From: Staphylotrichum longicolle
Lineage: Eukaryota > Ascomycota > Sordariomycetes > Sordariales > Chaetomiaceae
DNA: 64,000 nt
Assembly (NCBI GenBank): GCA_019096155.1
Contig: JAHCVI010000003.1
Location: 62,001 to 126,000 of the forward strand
Reading direction: 5' to 3'
The notes under the pieces were generated by a model. The model searched no databases and was not told where the DNA came from. It saw only the letters and a program-made list of their open reading frames with translations. The translations under genes and the position numbers were made by a program. Positions 1 to 9,953 of the stretch are shown here, piece by piece; the first letter of the stretch is position 1, and every line of letters starts with the position of its first letter.

Positions 1-708
1 GGTGTCGCCGCCATACGACTCCCACCCAAAGTAGATGGCGGTGGGCTTGGGCTTGATGCTGCTGCGCTGCCATTGGGCCGCGTTGGGGTTGCTGACGCCC
101 GGCTTCGAGGTAAGGCCGGCTACGACCTTGCCGTTCAGCCATGTCTCGATGGAGCCGTCGGGGCCGAGGTGGTACTCGAAGCACTGCCAGCTGCCGGTAG
201 GGAGCGCGGCCGAGGTAGCGATGCCTTGCGGGGAGAGGTCCGGGAGGGTGGCGTCGTCGGACTCGCGGTTGTACATCAGGATCTTGCTCTGGCCGCCGAT
301 ACGGAGGTGCTTCTTGCTGCCCTGTGCGGAGTCGGGCATGGTGATGAAGGTGACGTGGGAGTCAGTGAAGGCCTTGGACGCCTTGCTGAACGGAGTGTCA
401 GTGATTAACCTTCTCTCGGTGGTTGCCGGCACAACGTACACATAAGCCCTGACGTAGACATCGCCGCTGGGGACCTTGGACGTGCCGAAGAAGATGTGCC
501 CGCAGTAGCCGCCCGCGCCGTCGACCCTGATCGAGTTCTTGCCGCTGTGGGCGGTGGAGCTGTCGAGGCTTACTTTGCCGCCCTGGCTGCAGTCAGGGGC
601 GTATGTGGGCCATGCCGACTGGTCCCAGCCGCTCTCAAAGTCCTCGGACACCTGGGCAAAGGAGAAGGGGAGGAGCGCGAGGGCGAGAAGAGCGGTTTGG
701 CGGAACAT
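1..708 (-). CDS. cip1: Cip1-like secreted protein (cellulose-induced, lyase fold), partial
   Basis: The 3' end lies beyond the window. Exons 440-708 and 1-385 join across a 54-nt intron (donor GTACGT, acceptor CAG) and encode 218 residues. Residues 1-18 form a signal peptide (hydrophobic run ending FSFAQ) and the mature part begins VSEDFESGWDQ. The body resembles Trichoderma reesei Cip1 along its whole visible length: YCGHIFFGT, HLRIGGQS, YNRESDDATLPDLSP, CFEYHLG, ETWLNGK and FGWESYGGD are all recognisable. Removing the intron restores the spacing of the reference protein exactly. Cip1 is a secreted beta-jelly-roll protein induced with cellulases and structurally related to polysaccharide lyases; its reaction is unsettled. 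Whether a C-terminal linker and CBM1 follow cannot be seen. Start chosen because it opens the signal peptide. Confidence 0.9.
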   Translation of the reverse strand, partial: MFRQTALLALALLPFSFAQVSEDFESGWDQSAWPTYAPDCSQGGKVSLDSSTAHSGKNSIRVDGAGGYCGHIFFGTSKVPSGDVYVRAYVYVVPATTERRLITDTPFSKASKAFTDSHVTFITMPDSAQGSKKHLRIGGQSKILMYNRESDDATLPDLSPQGIATSAALPTGSWQCFEYHLGPDGSIETWLNGKVVAGLTSKPGVSNPNAAQWQRSSIKPKPTAIYFGWESYGGDT

Positions 709-1443
709 TTTGGCAATGGCTTGATGGAGGCAGGAGTCTGAGCAAAAAAAGGGGTCGAGACGAACAAATTCAGGGGACGGCCATATTTATATCGAAAACC
801 CCGGGTTCATCGCTCCGTGGCCGGTCCGGAAAGCTTGTTTGGGCCCGAGATCGTACCGCCATCATCTCCATCACTCTAACGCGCTCCGCGCAACTCAATT
901 GGGAAGGTCAACGGCTGGGTTCTCGACGGGCCCTTAATTAACAACCGGTCGCGTCGGACCGTGGCAATTTATCCCAACAAGCCGCGTGCGGTACTTTTGG
1001 CGGCGATCATCTATGCACCCCGCACAGGCCAGGAGTATGCTGACAGGCGGGTGATTGTGGTGTATAACGATTGTATCGTCCGATGGGTGGAAGAGATGGT
1101 TGTGTTCGTTATCCCGCCTTGTCTTGGCCTGCTTGGGTGCGATTACAATGCTGGGAATCACTCACCTCATGCGCGTTCAAATAGAAGGAACGAGGAATGG
1201 GGCAAACTGTGCAACAGAGGCATCAAGTAGATGTTCAGCGTACTCTCCGAACTGTTGTTCAGTAGACTAACTAAGGATGCGAATGCATAAAGCAGAGCGC
1301 ACGATACTGACTGCTGCCGAGACCAATTTCCCAACGACTCCCGACCACTTTCAAGTTCACTGCCTTCCCTGCGTGATACCAACGCCTAACGTCCTTCATG
1401 AATCATGCCAGTGGAATCAGGCTCACGGCCATCAGGCGAGACA
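709..1443. other. Intergenic: promoter of the Cip1-like gene
   Basis: Upstream region of the minus-strand Cip1-like gene and downstream region of the next minus-strand gene. Apart from the TATA box no gene, RNA or repeat is evident. Confidence 0.5.
784..791 (-). promoter_or_regulatory. TATA box of the Cip1-like gene
   Basis: Read on the minus strand this is TATAAATA, about 75 nt upstream of the Cip1-like start codon. A strong TATA box fits a highly inducible secreted-enzyme gene; use is inferred. Confidence 0.55.
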
Positions 1444-1814
1444 CTAAGCAAGTGTCTCGTAGCCAGAGCCGCGCTGGTAAGAAGAGCGGTTCGAAAACAG
1501 GTAATAGGCGATCAGGCCGATGACGGGGAAGAGGAAGACGACCAGGCACCAGATGAGCTTGTGCACGGGCGGGCGGCTCGACTTCAAGACCTCGACTGTG
1601 AAACGGTCAGCACGCAGTCCTCAGGGCGAGCGGGGGCGCGGAACGCACCAAAGACGATGATATCCAGAATCAAAATGACAAGGCCCACAAGTCCGCCACC
1701 GGTACCATACTGCCAGCTGTTGTCCAGGGCTTCGGTCGAGACGGGCGCAGCGAGGCCGAGTGAGGCCAGGCAGAGCTGGAGCAGGATGCTCGAGAGCAGG
1801 GTGTTGAGAGACAT
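1444..1814 (-). CDS. Small membrane protein with PLDc_N-like helical hairpin
   Basis: Exons 1649-1814 and 1444-1595 join across a 53-nt intron (GTGCGT to CAG, phase 1) to give 105 residues. The N-terminus is a signal peptide or signal anchor (MSLNTLLSSILLQLCLASLGLAAP). Two hydrophobic helices follow: GLVGLVILILDIIVFVEVL and LIWCLVVFLFPVIGLIAYYLF, separated by a short basic SSRPPVHK loop. This two-helix arrangement, with the loop before LIW and the proline in the second helix, resembles the PLDc_N (phospholipase D-nuclease N-terminal) domain seen alone in many small fungal proteins. Function is unknown. An upstream ATG at 1859 is possible, but the internal ATG at 1814 begins directly at the hydrophobic segment and is preferred. 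Confidence 0.75.
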
Positions 1815-2448
1815 GGTCGCTGGGGGTTGACTGCTCGTTTTCAGGCTTTGGTGTTGCAAAGAGATTTGTTGTGAGTCGGGCGGGGTGAAGCAGCAATCTG
1901 AACTCTTAAGCAGGGGGGAGCGGGCAAGTTTTGACTGTTTTGTGTGGTGCGCTTGGGCTGACTGTTGACGTCATGCAACGCCGTGGACCATGACGCAAGC
2001 ACATCACCTGCCTCAAATAGAGGGGTCCGCCGTTGGCCAAACCTTGACAAAACCGCCAAAGCACCGCTTCCATTGGACAGCGACTTTGTTTTGATCCCGT
2101 GCCCCGTCAATGCATGATAGGTATTAGGGAATAGCAAACAGCGCGCCGAGTCCAAGATCACCCCACGGGCCCACGACGCGCTCGATCCTGCCACGCACTC
2201 CGCGCACCTTGCTCTGCGCTCTCAGATTCGTCAGCCGGGTTCCATGAGCCCACAGTTATACATGACTACCTAACTCAACAGACCAACTCTGTCTCAACTA
2301 TCTGACATGTTTATTCAGTAGGGTTCTCTATCTTGCGAGTTTAACACCTTCGCCAAGAAAATACAGTCCAGCAACCATCAATATCATGGGTATCCAAACC
2401 AAGCGCCATCCCCAATCCACCCTCATGCAACTACCTTACCTTAGGTAT
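1815..2448. other. Intergenic
   Basis: Between two minus-strand genes. Nothing gene-like, no obvious repeat; it holds the promoter of the small membrane protein gene. Confidence 0.4.
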
Positions 2449-3676
2449 TCAATACTGTCCCAGACTCGACGGCCTCGCCGGCTGCGGCGTTCGAGCGCCT
2501 TGCAGCTCAGCCGCCCGCGGCGTTCCACCCGCCTTGTACACGCGGTGCGCCGGTACGGGGGTCGGCGACAGTTCAGGGCGTTGCTGGTACATGTCCGGCT
2601 GTTGCGGGTAGTGCTGCTGGTGCGTCTGGTATTGCTGATACATGTTCGGTTGCTGCTGGTAGCCGTGCTGCGGCGGGTAGTACCCCGGCACGAACTGCGA
2701 CGGCCCATGGTCGGGGATCGCTGTCGGATCCAGCCAGACTTGATTCCACAGGACACAGGAGACCAGAGCCAGGACGGTGGCCGACACCCAAAGATCCAGT
2801 ATCGGTAAGAGAAACTTTTGCACTGCGAACTCATCGTCCGTCCAGTCGCGCAGGACAGTCTTGAGGTGGACTGACAAGACAAAGGTGCAGCGGAGGAGCC
2901 AGAGAATGGATGCCGAGAGCAGGAGCGCCGAGAGCTGCCGTCAGTTAGCGGCCGGTATGTGTGCGCGTGCGGTAGGTAGGCTTCACTCACGTTCCCAACG
3001 GCCAGGTCGGTGCGCTTCTTGAGCTTCGGCATGACATAGAAGGCAATCCCGACCACACCCGCCGCGAGGAGACAGAGGGTCACATCGACGATGACAATCA
3101 GCCAATCCAGCGAAATCCCGTCGTCGTCGCCGCTGCGGAGAACGGCGAGGGCCCTAGCCCACCAAGCGACGTCGAGGACGAACAGGAGAGCTGCGCCACA
3201 TATGGCGTCCAGCCGCAAGTACTTCCACCACTTCTTCCTGCCCAATACCACGTATAACACGGAGAGGCCGCTGAGATAGACGGCCGATGTGGTGGCGATG
3301 CTGGCCGCGACGACGCCGAACAAGGACGTCATCGCCGTGTATGCTGCCGCCAGCGCGGCCCTCGAGCCTGTCCATCGCCCGTTCCTCATCATTGCGTTGA
3401 CCACTGGGGCGAAGATGTCAAGCGCAACCGCCCTGTCGACACACATTGTTAGCAAACCGCGTAACCAGAGAATGTGCAGGCGAGTGACTTGGAAACGTGC
3501 ATGATGAAGATGGGCAAAGCTATCCGGAGAAAGAGGATCGCCATCTTGACTGGCTGGGCTCGTTGCCCGGGGCGCCCCGGCATGTTCAAGGCCCAAAACG
3601 TCCCGAGCGGTATCAGAGTGACGCCGGTCAGTGCTGCGCTTGCGGCCCACGCCGCTGTCGTGTCGAGCCCGCTCAT
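2449..3676 (-). CDS. Multi-pass fungal membrane protein with Gln/Tyr-rich tail
   Basis: Three exons, 3489-3676, 2991-3432 and 2449-2934, encode 371 residues. The introns are 56 nt each; the first has the branch site TGCTAAC and a weaker GTCACT donor, the second GTGAGT. Hydrophobic segments recur through the first 270 residues (for example AAWAASAALTGVTLIPLG, FLRIALPIFIMHV, AICGAALLFVLDVAWWA, WLIVIVDVTLCLLAAGVVGIAFYV, LLLSASILWLLRC, FLLPILDLWVSATVLALVSCVLW), suggesting about seven helices. After the last helix the tail is rich in Gln, Tyr and Pro (QQQPNMYQQ, QQPDMYQQ). The layout resembles uncharacterised seven-helix fungal proteins; I cannot assign a ligand or function. Confidence 0.75.
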
Positions 3677-5162
3677 GGTGTTGCTGTGGTGTGCTGTTTC
3701 CTCGAATGATTGGGAGTGGCATCAAGCGGAGATCGTAGAGCGGGGCAGGATCCTGAATATCAACGATCCAACGCAACGCCAGTCTCGGCGCCGAGACGGG
3801 CGAAATGGGGCTGGGTGCGCCTCAGCCTCTTCCGGGGCTCTCTGCACCAGCATCGCACCGCCAATGCCATCCATGTGATGCGAGAAATTCCCGTGAAACC
3901 AAACGCCCAGGCGCCGGAAGTGCTGGCGCTAGCCGCCTTGAGTCGAAACGTGCCATCAAGCTTGCCCGGACCAAAGGCCTGTTACCATCTCGCTTGGCAG
4001 CGTTGGCGCTTATTCATGCAATCCTGAGACCAGGCTCCCAGACACTCCCAAGGTTGACTTCTGATCCATGAGCCCACCTAAGTTGCCCACAAACGCATTA
4101 GTACGGGAATGCAACCACATCAAATCCAGGCACGGATGCCTGTCGACAATTCCAATCAGGGGGCTGGTGCCCCCGCTCCTTTTGCAAGACAGCTTCATGG
4201 ATACCCTTTATGTCTATCACGACTACCTAGATAGGTACCCTGACATCCAAAGAACAAATGAATATCCACTTAAACAGAGAATCGACGCACTGAGCCCCAA
4301 ATCTCCCACATTCTCTCACCCCTGAGAGACTACAGATACCATCTCGTTACTCATCCTTCATCGATTAGCAAAGACCACCATGACATGGTTCAAACGTTAG
4401 ACCGTCAAGCCAAGCAACTTTGGCCTGATGTCCACATTGCTTGCGAATAGCTCTCGTCAACCGTCCACAAGGTCCCGCCGATCGTTTGGTCTAGACACAA
4501 CTAGCTCAGAGAGAACCTGGATAATATGGTTCCCCGGCCGGATCGCTTAAGCCTTTTCTCTAAATTGCCCGCAGATTACTTGGTACCCCTGAATGCCGGA
4601 TCGTTCCCCGCGATCGTCCTCTGTACCCCAGATTCTCGGTTGCTCGCCGTCCAAGCCACACCGGGAACAAGCTGCCCAAGCCTGGCCTTACACCACCAAC
4701 TCTCGCAATAACCCGACGAGCAATTTTCTTCATAAACAAGGCTGCGTCAGCTGTCCTGGTTCTTGGCACTCTGCCCCCTCTGGCTAAACGAGACGGGCCA
4801 TTTTCCTTGGTCTTAGTCCGCCAACCGGGTGATACGCTCGGATCTATAGCCGGCTGCCGCTCGCGGAGAGTTCCACAGCGTTGTTTATATAGACATGGCC
4901 GACTGCCGCCAGCCAAGGAGGAGCAGTGTTCACGATCCGGGAAATCAAGCTGTGCGCAACGCTGCCACTTAACTTTGCTCGCTATATTGTCAGCCGGTCT
5001 ACACGGCAATGTTGGACGGGCCCGTTGCCGTCCGCCTGGCTGGGATCGGGTGACGTTATTTAAGAGCAGAAGCATCCCAGCAGCGTTCCTGGCAACTTGG
5101 ACCGTTCATTCAGTCGTGGCATCCGTTTGAGTACCTACCCAGAACCACGTGCAGTTTTCGAG
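3677..5162. other. Intergenic, about 1.5 kb
   Basis: Divergent region between the multi-pass membrane protein gene (minus) and the cysteine-rich secreted protein gene (plus). No convincing open frame, tRNA or repeat. A TATA-like element lies at 5057-5064. Confidence 0.45.
5057..5064 (+). promoter_or_regulatory. TATA-like box of the cysteine-rich secreted protein gene
   Basis: TATTTAAG, about 100 nt before the start codon at 5163; position and sequence fit a core promoter. Confidence 0.45.
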
Positions 5163-6101
5163 ATGAAGTCAACTTATCTGCTTGGGGCTCTGGCCTGCGG
5201 CCTCCGTGTTGATGCCAGGCAGGCTCCCGCCGAGGGGGTTGCTGCCCGGCAATGGGGTGAGGGTGGAGGCGGCGGATGGGGAGAAGGCGGATGGGGAAGC
5301 GGTGGATGGGGCAGCGGAGGTAGCGGAGGAAGTGGAGGGTCTACCTGTACATGGACGGACCACTGTCTCGGTATGTTTGGGATTCCCCGTTGGTCCATGA
5401 GCATCAGGACTAACCGACTCCCCAGGTGACCCCTGCGACACCGAGATTGACTGTGACGGCGACCTTACATGCCGCGCTGGCAAATGCGCCAGCGCGGGCG
5501 CGGGCGCGACCCTCACTGTGGGAGTCCCGACTCGGACCCTCAAGACATCTATCAGGACGACAACCGTCTATGTGACGATCAAGCCGACAACATCCGCCAA
5601 TCCCAAATGCGAGTGGACTGGACACTGCACTGGTACGTTGACACACTTGAGGTGGCGTCGGCCAAGACTCTGTGCAGAAGCTGACAAGGAGCTTTTGCTT
5701 CAGGCGACCCGTGCGAGACTGAGAACGACTGTGACGGCGACCTAATCTGTCGGTCGGGCAAATGCGCCGCGACTGGCACGGCCCCAACGACCATCATCAC
5801 CACCCGCCGGCCAACGACCATCATCACCACTCGCCGGCCAACTATCACGAACACTGACCGGGGGACGACTGCCCCTCCTCCCACGACCCGCTCGACTGTT
5901 CGCCCGCAACCGACCACAACCCAGAGACCTTCCACGCCCTCGTGCGGCGACAGCCCTCTTGCTTGCATTGGTATGTGACCACAAGTGAGGGGTATTGTTG
6001 CGTCTTCGCTAACTCTCATCTCAATAGGCGCCAGCTGCCAAGCCGATGCCGATTGCGGCTTTTCCTTGATCATCTGCAAGGAAGGTGTCTGCGGACTCTG
6101 A
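5163..6101 (+). CDS. Modular cysteine-rich secreted protein (three Dickkopf-like modules)
   Basis: Four exons, 5163-5370, 5426-5632, 5704-5970 and 6028-6101, encode 251 residues. The N-terminus is a signal peptide (MKSTYLLGALACGL) followed by a Gly/Trp-rich stretch (repeats of GGWGSGG). Three cysteine modules follow: CTWTDHCLG-DPCDTEIDCDGDLTCRAGKC, CEWTGHCTG-DPCETENDCDGDLICRSGKC and a diverged CGDSPLACIG-ASCQADADCG...CKEGVC. They are joined by Thr/Pro-rich linkers likely to be O-glycosylated. Each module is interrupted by an intron at the same place, phase 1 in the Gly codon after the second Cys, which indicates duplication of an exon unit. Spacing of the later cysteines (C-x5-C-x4-5-C-x4-C) resembles Dickkopf/colipase-like folds. 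Function unknown; secreted and possibly wall- or host-facing. No effector role is proven. Confidence 0.8.
5784..5837 (+). repeat. 27-nt tandem repeat in the Thr/Arg linker
   Basis: Two near-identical 27-nt copies (5784-5810 and 5811-5837) encode repeated PTTIITTRR units in the linker between modules two and three of the cysteine-rich protein. One C/T difference separates them. Confidence 0.8.
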
Positions 6102-6556
6102 AGTCCAGCATAGTTTCGAGTGTATTCCTGGCCGCTTCTTGTTCAGGTTGTCTCCCTTGGTTCGCAAAAGCTTGTTTTTTGTCAGTGCAAATGAATTGAT
6201 CTTGGCTGTTCGATATACTTCTGGTCTGTGTGTTGCGGTTTTGTTTGTCACTTTGACCCGAGCTTTTTCTGGAATCCGTGTGGCTGTGGGTAAGAGCTCA
6301 AAGTTGAACTTGACTGGAAACCAACAAAGCCTGGAACCTCAGCCACTGGGTGTCTTTCAGCAGCAGGCTGGTTCCTACCACCTCCTGACAAAGTCCATTG
6401 TCTCTATGACACTCAAGTACTTAGGAACGCCCTTGAGATAAAATGAACAACATCCTGTCATAAATCGCTGTTCACATCTCCCCTGGACGTGGTTTTCCTC
6501 CCCCTTTAAACAGTGCAACACTTAATTATCCCTCCGATTTGGACCAACTCAACAGC
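6102..6556. other. Intergenic
   Basis: 3' flank of the cysteine-rich gene and 5' flank of the RING-like gene, both plus strand. Pyrimidine-rich tract just before 6557; nothing else seen. Confidence 0.4.
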
Positions 6557-7354
6557 ATGACACACACACAATTTCTATCCTCGATGATCCAAGCAAACGC
6601 TATTGACGATGCGCCATTGCCGCCTCCGCCTTCAGTCACCAAGCTCATCCCGCCCTTTCACCAGCACGGTGAGCACAACTGCGGCAACCACCAGCACGAC
6701 ATCAGCAACAGCCAATTCTCAAGATGCCTACCCCGACAAGACAAGAACAATCCCACGGCAGGGAACTTGTCATGCACCAAATGCCACTCCCGCGCCACAC
6801 TCAACCAGCTGCACGACCTACGCTGCGGGGACATAATCTGCCGCGACTGCCTGCTGATCAAGGCACACAGGGTCAGTCTCAGCATCGAACGAAACCTTGA
6901 GAGGATTCAGGACTCGTGGGCACAGATGGAGGCCCTCTACATTTATTCCTCTACCAAGCCCGACATGGACCTGCGGGAGAAAAAGCTGGTGGCTCGTCGC
7001 TACGGCAGACACAAGCTATCTCTCCTCCGTCTGGCTGGGCTGACGTGCTGCGGTGTGAACATGCGGCTAGATCGGTTCCTGTCGTGCATGGGCACGGTGG
7101 TATCGCGGGACTTGTGGCTCGCAATGTGCTGGGTTAATGATGACCCCAGCGAGCAGAGGGCCTGTGCCTGGCCGGACTGTGGCGCGTATCTGCCCGTGTG
7201 CTGCCAGTACGAGGTCCCTGCGGCGTCTGCCCGCCGCTGGTATTGCGTTGTTTGCCAGGGTAACTCGATGGACTGTGTGAGGACGCTTGACGCGGCTCAG
7301 ACAAGGTTTCCGTTTCTACCCCAGGGACATGATGCTCTGACACCGTCGAGATAG
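6557..7354 (+). CDS. RING/IBR-like zinc-binding protein
   Basis: Single exon, 265 residues, start ATG in context AACAGCATGA. After a low-complexity Pro/His region, a cysteine cluster CTKCHSRATLNQLHDLRCG followed by DIICRDCL resembles the first half of a RING finger. The C-terminal half holds further Cys pairs (LTCCG, CAWPDCGAYLPVCC, WYCVVCQGNSMDC) with IBR-like spacing. Fungal genomes carry many such small RING or in-between-RING proteins, usually proposed as E3 ubiquitin ligases. The ligand set looks incomplete for a canonical RING1-IBR-RING2 array, so ligase activity is only an inference. No membrane segment or signal peptide is present. Confidence 0.65.
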   Translation: MTHTQFLSSMIQANAIDDAPLPPPPSVTKLIPPFHQHGEHNCGNHQHDISNSQFSRCLPRQDKNNPTAGNLSCTKCHSRATLNQLHDLRCGDIICRDCLLIKAHRVSLSIERNLERIQDSWAQMEALYIYSSTKPDMDLREKKLVARRYGRHKLSLLRLAGLTCCGVNMRLDRFLSCMGTVVSRDLWLAMCWVNDDPSEQRACAWPDCGAYLPVCCQYEVPAASARRWYCVVCQGNSMDCVRTLDAAQTRFPFLPQGHDALTPSR

Positions 7355-7724
7355 ACAGGGGGCGGGGATCTCATGGTGATGCCATCATTGGAGTTTCTCA
7401 GCGTGATGTTTATTTGTTCAGGGGAACGGAACTTGTCGAATGTAGAATTTGCCTGTAGAAGTCCCAAATCTTGAACAATTAGTAGAACGATCAACAAACG
7501 ACTCTATGCGAGAAACACTCTAGGTTGTACGGTCTGGCGACGCGAACGGGATCACGTCCAGCATACCACTGGGCGAGTAGTGCATAGGGTGTGTTCAGTC
7601 AGCAATTGTATGGCAAGATTTTGTATTTGACTATGGTACGGTCGGTTGTGAAACTTGGATGGTTGGCCTTTCCTACCCAACCTCCGACTTATGCCGGGTC
7701 CTTCATGCGCCGTCGCCTCCGATC
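7355..7724. other. Convergent intergenic
   Basis: 3' flanks of a plus and a minus gene; AT-richer than neighbours, nothing else seen. Confidence 0.4.
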
Positions 7725-8993
7725 CTACACCTGCAGTGTCTGGCCCGTCGCGGGCCCCTTGTCGTTAGGCTGTTCCCACTTCATCTCTTGCTTCAGGAAC
7801 TCCTTCAGCGCCGTCTTGATCTCGGCGACCTTGGCGTTCCACTTCTCTCGGTTTACCCTTGCATCTTTGGTCACCTTCGGATGCAGGATCTCGCGAACAG
7901 CACCATTCTTCGGCGACAGATAGGTCCCCAGCTGCAAAACCCGGCCCTTGCCCCGAGGAGGGGCTGCTCCCGTCTTTTTCCGCAATGCCTCCTTGAGCTT
8001 GACCATGTTGTCGTGCTCGCGGAGGGCAAACACGATGACATAGTCAAAATAAGAAAACACATCCTTCTTCATGCCGCGGGACTTCCGGGCGGTGATCTCC
8101 CCTCGAATCTCCTCCTTGAAGGGGTACTCGCACCACTTGTTGTCGAAGAGACCCGCCATGGCCACGCCGTTGGGACTCTGCCCGCCGGGCCACCATGGCA
8201 GCTTGAAGGTCTCGTGACTGTACTTCAACCCGTCGATCACGTCCACGCACTCGCTCTTGTCCTTGGCGAAGAAGCCGGCCGACCTGACCTCGGCGATGCG
8301 CCAGTCGCCGCGGGCCCGAAGGGTGAGCTGGGCGAGCAGCTTGACGAGCGCCTCTGCAACCACGCTCCGGCCCTCGTTGTAGGGGTCGACAAACAGGATC
8401 CTGTAGTCCCGTCGCGGCGGGGCTGGCGAGGGCGACGGGGAGGGACGCTTTGCCACTGCCGTCGACGTCGTCGCCGCCTGCTTCTCTGTCTTTCGGCCGG
8501 ACCGTGTCGGGGCCGGAGCGGACGGCGCAAGGTCGCGACCGACGGCCATCAAATTCAGGTAGTCTCTCACTTCGCTCCGCTCATAGTCGATCTCCTCCAT
8601 GAGCTCCTTGACCTTGTCTGGGCTGCTGTCCACGAGGGAAAACCAGAGCTGGGATGCCCATCTCGCGCGGAACTGCAGATCCCTGGACCGCGACAGGATG
8701 CCCTTTTCGTAGCGGTCAAAGAGGTCGTACACCTTGGCCGCGTTGGCCTCGATCTCTTTGAGAATCTTGCCGAGATCGGCCACCTGTCCGGACAACAGGG
8801 TGGGCGGCGCGGTGGCCTTTTTTTGGCTGTGCTTCTCGAGGACGGCTTTCAGGTGGACGAGGAAGATGTTGAGCCGCTCCATCCGCCGCCCCAGCTGCGT
8901 CATCTGCTGGGGGAGGCTCTCAATCTTTTGGTAGATGGCGATGCTCTTTTGGACCAGCTCGACCACCGTGAGCACGGTGCCCAGGTCGGCCAT
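7725..8993 (-). CDS. N-terminal helical domain fused to catalytically dead LMW-phosphatase-like domain
   Basis: Single exon, 422 residues. Residues 1-150 are helical and begin ADLGTVLTVVELVQKSI, resembling the N-terminal domains of fungal STAND/NLR-type proteins (Helo-like; similarity judged by eye). A basic Ser/Pro linker (about 155-195) follows. Residues 197-400 resemble low-molecular-weight protein tyrosine phosphatases: RILFVDPYNEGRSVVAEAL aligns with the V-C-x5-R-S P-loop, then RSAGF, FDYVIVF near the position of the family's DYI-hydrophobic strand, and a C-terminal GTYLSP segment. The nucleophilic Cys is Asp at residue 203 (codon 8385-8387), while the loop Arg209 and Ser210 remain; the general-acid DP motif reads HP. 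Phosphatase activity is therefore unlikely, and a sensing or binding role is possible. Family assignment is by pattern only. Confidence 0.65.
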   Translation of the reverse strand: MADLGTVLTVVELVQKSIAIYQKIESLPQQMTQLGRRMERLNIFLVHLKAVLEKHSQKKATAPPTLLSGQVADLGKILKEIEANAAKVYDLFDRYEKGILSRSRDLQFRARWASQLWFSLVDSSPDKVKELMEEIDYERSEVRDYLNLMAVGRDLAPSAPAPTRSGRKTEKQAATTSTAVAKRPSPSPSPAPPRRDYRILFVDPYNEGRSVVAEALVKLLAQLTLRARGDWRIAEVRSAGFFAKDKSECVDVIDGLKYSHETFKLPWWPGGQSPNGVAMAGLFDNKWCEYPFKEEIRGEITARKSRGMKKDVFSYFDYVIVFALREHDNMVKLKEALRKKTGAAPPRGKGRVLQLGTYLSPKNGAVREILHPKVTKDARVNREKWNAKVAEIKTALKEFLKQEMKWEQPNDKGPATGQTLQV

Positions 8994-9953
8994 CGTGGAC
9001 TTGTTCGTAGCGATTCAGTCGAAGCAAACTGCACGGGGATGGTAGAGGATGTGGGGAGGTAGTCGAGGTCAGCCGCCGATCCTTTGATGACCCATTTGTG
9101 CAAGGTGAGAAGGAACCTAGCTGCGCCGCACAGCCCCCGCACAGCCTGCGACGGTACTCCGCCCTGGCGTTGATTTGCTGTGGGCTACCGGAGCTTTTGT
9201 CGGCGACGGGCACGGCGCCCACTATAAACACAAGCATTAGGTAGCTGTCAGGGACTTTTGTAGGGCCGTAAACAACCCAAGTTGCTTGAATCAGTGTTTC
9301 ATCTCAGTTCAACGAGCACGAGGTGTCCATGGAGCTGCGCCGTTGTCCTCCCCCGGGGTGAGCAGATGCACGCCGCTCTCTCCCCACTTGGGTTTAAAGC
9401 TTTCACCAAACATCGCGTGGACATCTCAGCACGCGACCGGGACATTCAAGTGAACGCAGTTTTCATTCATGGCGAGCTATCAGCTCTAGAGATCTACCCG
9501 TTTTTGGTGCCTGGACGACTCTTGGTATCCTCGAAAGACAAAAGGCCATGGGCATCGCATACCCCACCCCTTTTTTTGTCTACCTCTACCACCCTCGACT
9601 TTTGACTGTCCGTCTGTCTATTGCCGCCGAGTAAAACCGTCTCCGGAATGCAGGGTAAAAGGAAGGAAGGTCGAGCCTCATCATCGCACGTCGTGAGAGA
9701 GAAAGCATAGAAAATTGAGAGGACATGCTTGGAAGACTAAGAGAAACGCTTGACTAGTGTTGACTGGTAGATTAGGAAATAGACGCAAAGAGATTATCGT
9801 GGGTCCATAGTTGTGTCGTGTGACATTACGAGGCCAGGGATGGCTGGGGTGCCTGAGTCGACTTCCGACGACTGCAGACCAAAATCCCCAAGCATGCCGT
9901 CCTCCGACGTAATTGCCCGGTCCCGCTGCGGCCGACTCCGCCCGGCGAGTCCG
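8994..9953. other. Intergenic
   Basis: Promoter side of the phosphatase-like gene and 3' side of the acidic protein gene, both minus strand. Short open frames here have no recognisable protein features. Confidence 0.4.

Noticed and set aside
3677..5162. Possible RIP-degraded transposon in the gene-poor stretch
   Set aside because: No terminal repeats, transposase remnant or strong TpA enrichment could be recognised by eye.
7659..9062. Plus-strand frame of about 467 codons
   Set aside because: Antisense of the phosphatase-like gene, starts without ATG and has no recognisable domain.
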